DNA from: Anaspis maculata
Taxonomy: Eukaryota; Arthropoda; Insecta; Coleoptera; Scraptiidae
Length of the DNA stretch: 64,000 nt
NCBI GenBank assembly: GCA_949128115.1
Contig: OX421966.1
Location: forward strand, 1,054,001 to 1,118,000
Direction of reading: 5' to 3'
Part shown: positions 58,171 through 64,000 of the stretch, piece after piece
Position numbering within the stretch: position 1 is the stretch's first letter
How the letters are laid out: every line of letters begins with the position of its first letter
Translations under genes and position numbers: made by a program
Notes under the pieces: model-generated
Told to the model about the DNA's origin: nothing
What the model saw: only the letters and a program-made list of their open reading frames with translations
The model's database searches: none

Positions 58171-59029
58171 GGGGAGTCCGGGGGGCAAACCTCCTTCCTT
58201 TCTCCCGAAATGCGCCGCAGACGTGTTTTTCTTCCCCGAAAAAGGGGCGTGGCCTTGCTGAATACAAGAACTATTGTTGCCAAGCCAGATTTTGCACCAG
58301 GAGCCCGCAATTGAGGTTGAAGGGTGGGGGGGGGGGAGACAAAAATCACCATTTTCACTATTTTTATTGCCGGGACTGAGACTTGTCATTGATGTGGAGT
58401 GAATTATATACTATCCTGATCCACTGAGGTCTTATACTATCATCTTGACATGAATACTGTCAAAATTTCGAGAGGGGGAGACTGGTGGGGGGGAAATGTT
58501 GACTGTATGATTCTTCTTTTCTCTCGATTTTGAGTGAATATGAACATGTTTGGTATCGTTTTCGACTGAACTTCATATTTTCAGCTCAATTATGAAGTCT
58601 TAATTGCGATAGGACCAAGTTTGAACAAGTTCTGGATATTGAAACATGTTTTTTGTCAATGTTTTTTTCACGTCTTCGAACTATGTTATTTCATTGCAAA
58701 TCAGCAGTTTTCTCAAAATTCTTGCGTAGTTCGTTGACTTAGAGTATTTCACACAATAAAATCACGTAATTGATGTGCCTCTATTTTTGAAAATCCAGGA
58801 AAAAACTTTTTTTGTTGAAATTGTTTGATGCTACTTTCCAACTTATTTTCAGTTATTGTTTCATTGTATAATGGAAAACGGTGGCTCTCTAACTCATAAT
58901 TATGAATAAAACCTCGGTTGAGAATTCTGAGAATGTACTTTTTTCCAAAAGGAGAGTTTTTCATGTCAGAATCTGATGACCAGTGGGCAAGAGTCCTCGC
59001 AGAGAGGACTGAGGTGTTCTATTATTGAG
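58171..59029. other. no gene seen
   Basis: There are two poly-G runs (58325-58337 and about 58489-58494) and AT-rich filler. The 135-codon frame at 57972-58379 starts in the foldback arm and runs into this stretch; I do not call it. Confidence 0.45.
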
Positions 59030-59480
59030 CTCAAGGAAAGGTTACCTCTTCCCTCGCCTCTTCCAAACCTCTTTGAGGTGTTCCAGTCTGAATAGGTTTC
59101 CCAACCTTTTCTCAACTTCTTTGCGATGTTCTCTTGAGCTCCAAAAAGGTTACCTCTTTTGAACTTCTTTGAGATGTCCTATCAAGCTCTGAAGTAGGTT
59201 ACCTTCCTAGAACTTATTCAACTAGTTATTCCAGATGTTTTATAGAGCTCCAAAAAAAGTTACCTTCCCCAACCTTCCCCAAAAAGTTCTTCTCCAGCTC
59301 CAAAAAGATCACTTCTTCAAACTTCTTTGGTATCTATGTTCGATTATGCTCTAAAAAAGGTTAACCTTTTTTAGAGGTAAAAAGTTCTTTAGAGGCTTGG
59401 CTACCTTCTTTGGATTTCCATGAGATGATCTACCAAACCTCCAAGAAAAGTTACCTTCTTCGAACGTCTTGGGCAGGTGT
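59030..59480. repeat. minisatellite, unit about 55-65 bp
   Basis: About nine degenerate units of GAGCTCCAAAAAGGTTACCT, followed by TCTTCGAACTTCTTTGAGAT and a GTTCTA-like end. Unit length varies. No frame is maintained. Confidence 0.75.
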
Positions 59481-59947
59481 TCTTACCATCAACCTCTAAA
59501 AAAGAACAACTACTCCTTGAAATTTCCTCTCATGAGATGTACCTACATTCGACGAATAGGCATTTCTATAATAATACCAAGGGACGAGGTATAGACAAAA
59601 AAATTGTGGAATCGTATGTTATGAATGTAAATAATAAAACCTATGATAATAGTATATTTCAACTTAAGGTTTAGGGTAATGTTCATATCTACCCTCACTT
59701 GCGCCAAATTCTCTTCAGTTTTATTAGCGTATTTTTTATTTTATTTCATAAATTATGATACCTCTATGAATTATTCGCGGAGTAGGCTTAGAGGAGGGGT
59801 CAGGTATTTAGATCTATTCAGATATACTCATATTCCATACCTTCTGCATATTTTACATTATCCTTCATGTATTTTATATAATTTTGTAATTTCCTTCACG
59901 AATAAAAACTGTTGATTTGAAGAAAAGAAAAAAAAAAAAAAAAAAAA
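59481..59947 (+). mobile_element. poly(A)-tailed retroposed sequence
   Basis: AATAAA at 59901-59906 is followed 21 bases later by an A run (59928-59947). This is the signature of a reverse-transcribed, poly(A)-tailed insertion on the plus strand. A 90-codon frame (59643-59915) overlaps it but has no recognisable domain. The left limit and a target duplication were not found. Confidence 0.45.
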
Positions 59948-61278
59948 GAACAATGCCAGAAAATTCAGTGTCGTGTCGAAACACTTCAAGATAAGAAATG
60001 AACAAGACATAAAATTTTGCAGGCTAATTAATCAGAGGCTCATTGCGATGACTTGTACTCCATATTGTGAATTTGTTTAATGGTATTGAACCTGCATGAA
60101 ACCGAGCTGCTGGATATGTCTTTAAATTATAAAGTTTAGCACCAGCTGGATATAAAATCTATGGAATGTCAACTCTCAAATTTTATGTAAATTATTTGAT
60201 CAATAATTAAAAATAATGGCTATAAATCGAAAGATCAAGACAAAACTCAGTGAACAACAATCTCTCTCTAAGTACAATTAAACAGTAAAGATTTCTTTTC
60301 GTACCAGGGTGAATGGGCAAAAAGGAAGAAAGGGTTGAATTGAGAACTGGACAAAGGAATAATAAATTAGGCAGGGAATTAAACTCAAGTGTACTAGGAA
60401 ATGGCTTCACTCATAATTCTGAAAATTAGGAAGAATGGGAACGGAATTAATTTGCAAGGGTTGAACAAATTCGTCGTAGGATTGCACACGGTATTAGGAA
60501 GTACTTTTTTTTCAGAAACCGAATGTAAATTGAATAAATAATTCCAAACGCTAGCTGAAGGAATTATCAGGAATTATCAAGAAATTATGAAATGAATAAT
60601 TAAGGTGAACTTAATTAAGTTGGCGATGATTGATCAATTTGTAATAAAATTGAGACGTGGTTAAATGACTTTGTTTATCTTTTCAATATTCATTCAATTC
60701 ATTCACTTTAAAAGAACGTGAGGTCACTACTAAAGTAGGCTTAAGGTATTAGTACGACGTGAAGTTGAGGTAGGGGTAATTGATTTAAACAACTTAGGTA
60801 AATGTGAAATAAAATCTACGGCACAACGAAATACGACTTCGGGTAATTAGACGCATCACAGCTTAGTTAATTCAATGTAGGGAAGGGAGGATATATCACA
60901 AAATTGGGGCCGGTGACGGGGTTTATCACAAAACGTCACCGTGTTACAAAATAGTTGTCGTGATGCAGAATGTTACAACATACCTACATCTTACAACAAA
61001 AAACAAAGCTGAAAAGCGAGCTGAAAAGTAGCGCCAAACAATTTCCTTTTTTTTCATTTTTTCGAAAGAAAATCAATCGAATGACCGTGATCAATGATGA
61101 TCAATCGTGTGAAATACATCAGACTAACGAACTACGTATGAATTTTAAGAAAAAAATGGCGACATGCAATAAAATAAGATAGCCTAAAGAGGTGAAAAAA
61201 TATTGACAAAAGATATGGGGAGACCATGCAGCATCCTACTTTAGAATCATTCTACCGATAAAACGTCCCACGACGCAA
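59948..61278. other. no gene seen
   Basis: AT-rich with no terminal repeats recognised. Frames of 67-70 codons have no motif. Confidence 0.4.
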
Positions 61279-61421
61279 CAGCCTACTGAAAAAATACCCA
61301 CAAGGTCAAGACTGTCAACGGGCAAAATCTCCCTGCATCTGGCCCCTCTGCATCTGGCATCCTACGACTTTAGCAGCCTACCCATAAAGCAGCCTACTGA
61401 AAAAATACCCACAAGGTCAAG
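61279..61421. repeat. direct repeat, 32 bp, 111 bp apart
   Basis: CAGCCTACTGAAAAAATACC, then CACAAGGTCAAG, occurs at 61279-61310 and 61390-61421, with a shorter CTGCATCTGGC pair between them. It is a simple local duplication. Confidence 0.8.
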
Positions 61422-61719
61422 TGAATTAGTATGGACGATGATCAGAGTATGGCAGTATGGAATAAATACGGTGTAGTGCTGTCAATGCTGTCATGCTGTC
61501 AAAGTGTCCAACCAAAAACAGAAATCGAAAAACCATCTGATCAAAAACAAAAAGGAAAAGGCACCTTGGGGTTACTGCAGCGTTCTCTGATTGGAGATAA
61601 CATACAATGTAGGTACTTCGGTGGGTTTTTACAACAATAAACTTTGAATTGAAGAAATCAAACTTGTGATATTTGTGTTTCAGAGTGTAGCTTGTTACAA
61701 ATTAAAGAGAACAAAAAGC

Positions 61720-62110
61720 AGACACACCTACCCATCCTGGGTCCCCTTCTATTCCTTATTTGTGTGAACGACTTGTCTGTTGGTGTGGAGCAGAGTATCG
61801 TACAGTTCGCTGGTGACACATCGGCCACTGTCACGGCCAAAGATTGTTTCATCCTGCAGGCTACGAGACACCTGTTTGGCGTTCGAGTGTTGGTTTTGTG
61901 AGAACAAAATAAAGCTGAACAGGAGCCCCCATACTGCGATTTTACCTGGAAGGTGTACAAAAGGCTTGCATCAAAGGGATATATAACTTGGGAGAAAACT
62001 GAAATTGTGCTGACCATATTTCAACTGCAGACAAATACTTACCTTGGTATCTATGTATGTACTTGAAGTGGCAGTCTTTGTCCACAAACACAATGTGACA
62101 ACTTCTTTGG
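61720..62110 (+). pseudogene. non-LTR retrotransposon reverse-transcriptase remnant
   Basis: From about 61733, PILGPLLFLICVNDLSVGVE is the ILGPLLF...NDL signature of non-LTR reverse transcriptases. It is followed by VQFAGDTSATVTAK, where the catalytic FADD is altered to FAGD. After frameshifts, TYLGIY near 62036-62060 matches the KFLGIYLD motif that lies downstream in these enzymes, again followed by W-containing codons. The first catalytic box is missing and the Asp is lost, so it is dead. It resembles jockey-like elements. Confidence 0.75.
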
Positions 62111-62860
62111 AACTCAGGAGCTCAATCATGAACACAACATGAGAAACTGCAGTATGCTACAGCTACCAAAATCAAGAAAAGCCATGATCCAAAAATGTGT
62201 CTTGAGCTAGGCTGTTCAAATTTACAACTTCCTGTCAATGGAATTGAAGAAATTGCCGGCCAAAAGGTTTCAGAGGGTCCTGAACGAGCAGCTTGTGGAG
62301 AAGACTCCATAAAATAAAGTATCAAAATAAATAATACATAAAAATATGAATAATTTATATTATATAATATATAATATAATACATTATTATTCGGATTCAG
62401 GATAAAATTGAACCATTCTCAATGTCCAAAATAAATACAGGTTTAAAAAAAAAATGTATTTTTTTTAAACTCTGCATTTTGTATAGCAAAATTGGAAGAT
62501 TTTTGTTGTATAAAATTGTTGTGGAAATTTTTTTTGCATTCAAATTATTTTCAAGGGAAATTTTCCAGCATCAATTTTAATCAAGTCGAAATATATGCAT
62601 ACGTATAATTCGACGTGCGAATGTAAGAACATCCTAACTCAAAAATCGCTACTTTTCAGGACAGCCTAAACAAGACATCTTTGAAAAATTGATAACAATC
62701 GACCGGAATGACTGACCCCTACAAAATTTTGTGGAAGGTGAAGGTGCCTTATTATATGAACTTTCAATTTCCGTCCCTAAACTTGGGAATTTGGATATTT
62801 TTCACCTGATTTTGGCAATTTTATCAAGTTAAAATTATACCAAACGGATATACGTACCTA
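62111..62860. other. retroelement tail and AT-rich filler, no gene seen
   Basis: 62111-62330 may still be retrotransposon coding sequence with many changes. 62330-62400 is a TATAATATATAATATAATAC low-complexity stretch. Nothing else was recognised. Confidence 0.4.
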
Positions 62861-63900
62861 CAGGGTGTTTCCAAAATGGTGTTACAAACTTCTAGGGGAG
62901 ATTCCCCATCAAAAATGGACAAGGAAAATATTTACCTTTGATGTTCTAAAATGCTCAGTTGGAAAGTTACAGGGTGTTCAAGTTGACTTTTTAAAACTGA
63001 TTTTTTGACATAAGTCTTGAACCGTTTAACCGATTTTGTTCAAGTTCTCACCAAAGTTAACTGAAATAAGTCTCTATCGAATAATAGTAACGTGTTGGGA
63101 AAAAAAGTTCAGGGGCGTAGATAATGGGGGCTGTCCTCATATTTCCTCCCCTATTTTTCACACCCCTAGCTATTTTCCCAAATTGTTCTTATTTTTTCAT
63201 TTAACGTTCAATTTAGAGAAAAAAGTTACTCGTGCAAAATTTTGATTAGAGGCTTCGTTTTTGAGATATCTGAGTTTGAAACTTTGGAAAACATCTCGAA
63301 ATTGCCACTTTCCAAGGCCAAAAAATTAGAATAAAAAAAACCTCATGATTTTTCAGCAGAAATAGGTTCTCTTCAATTTTCTAAGTTGATGAACCACTAT
63401 TTCCTCTGAGAAACGAGAGCTTTTCAGGGAGAAAAAATTGGGCTCATTGAAAGTGGCGATTTCGAGATGTTTTTCAAAGTTTCAAACTCAGATATCTCAA
63501 AAACGAAGCCTCTAATCAAAATTTTGCAGGAGTAACTTTTTTCTCTAAATTGAACGTAGAATGGAAAAATAAGAACAATTTGGGAAAATAGCTAGGGATG
63601 TGGAAAATAGGGAGGGGAATATGAGAACAGCCCCCATTATCTACGCCCCTGAACTTTTTTCCCCAACACGTTACTATTATTCGATAGAGATTTATTTCAG
63701 TTAACTTTGATGAGAACTTGAACAAAATCGGTTGAACGGTTCAAAACTTATGTCAAAAAATCAGTTTCAAAAAGTCAACTTCAACACCCTGTAACTTTTC
63801 AACTGAGCATTTTAGGTCATCAAAGGTATATATTTTCCTTGGCCATCTTTGATGGGGAATCTCCCCTAGAAGTTTGTAACACCATTTTGGAAACACCCTG
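62861..63900. mobile_element. foldback element, CAGGGTGTTTCC family, copy 2
   Basis: The ends CAGGGTGTTTCCAAAATGGT and its inverse, the arms and the internal words match the element at 44437-45478 nearly throughout. TA precedes the left end (62859-62860). The right end is followed by GATACAGGG, so the TA duplication is lost or altered there. The mirror frames at 63036 and 63516 are by-products. Confidence 0.85.
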
Positions 63901-63904
63901 GATA

Positions 63905-64000
63905 CAGGGTGGTCCGACTTTTATGTCATTAAATTCAAGGGTCGATAGAAAATGAAAAATGAAAGGGACTTTTTTCAGAAAACATATTTGAAAAATGCCT
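63905..64000. mobile_element. start of another CAGGGTG-ended repeat, cut by the window edge
   Basis: CAGGGTGGTCCGACTTTTAT begins at 63905, directly abutting the previous foldback, in the style of the other CAGGGTG-ended elements. The rest lies outside the window. Confidence 0.35.

Noticed and set aside
57972..58379. 135-codon frame as a gene
   Set aside because: It starts in a foldback arm and ends in poly-G and low-complexity sequence; there is a competing minus-strand frame in the same place and no domain.

Overview
The window looks like nuclear DNA of an arthropod, most likely an insect. It is AT-rich, has small spliced genes with GT-AG introns, and is dense with inverted-repeat (foldback) transposons, retroelement remnants and the degenerate TAGGTACCTAC-type microsatellite common in several insect orders. 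I cannot place it to order from sequence alone. Very little is coding; most of the listed open frames are short accidents in repeats.

Positions 1 to about 19610 are one satellite array, cut by the left edge of the window. The monomer has a core of about 140-150 bp followed by a variable number (usually 2-5) of a 22-bp subrepeat, each carrying the palindrome CACGTG. The array holds a recent 933-bp higher-order repeat, a longer duplicated block about 2.28 kb apart, a perfect 61-bp-arm palindrome, and two inserted elements: a small inverted-ended element at 10.57 kb and a retroelement 3' end at 13.5 kb. The right edge decays into divergent units.

From 19.6 kb to the end the DNA is transposon-rich and holds duplicated genes. 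Three same-strand copies of an F-box/LRR gene lie at about 30.5, 41.4 and 54.6 kb. Each has three exons with identical splice phases and an intact frame (338, 341 and 344 aa). Two copies of a small basic, serine-rich protein gene lie at 22.1 and 38.2 kb. The 38.2 kb copy is intact; the last exon of the 22.1 kb copy is split by a 0.6 kb insertion whose empty site is preserved in the other copy. A related upstream region and first exon occur alone at 53.3 kb. F-box proteins normally act as substrate receptors of SCF ubiquitin ligases; the serine-rich protein has no function I can name.

The mobile elements include four short insertions (10.57, 22.78, 26.43 and 32.38 kb) with inverted ends, target duplications of about 9-13 bp, and a hammerhead-ribozyme-like core (CUGANGA, stem II, GAAA), the pattern expected of Penelope-like retroelement debris. 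There is a 2.07 kb Foldback-type element with tandem repeats in its arms and a CTATCAG target duplication (50.67-52.74 kb), a 1.37 kb element with TTA target duplications (27.6-28.96 kb), several TA-flanked foldbacks ending in CAGGGTGTTTC or similar, and two non-LTR retrotransposon coding remnants (39.7 and 61.8 kb). I found no tRNA, rRNA, CRISPR or bacterial-type feature.
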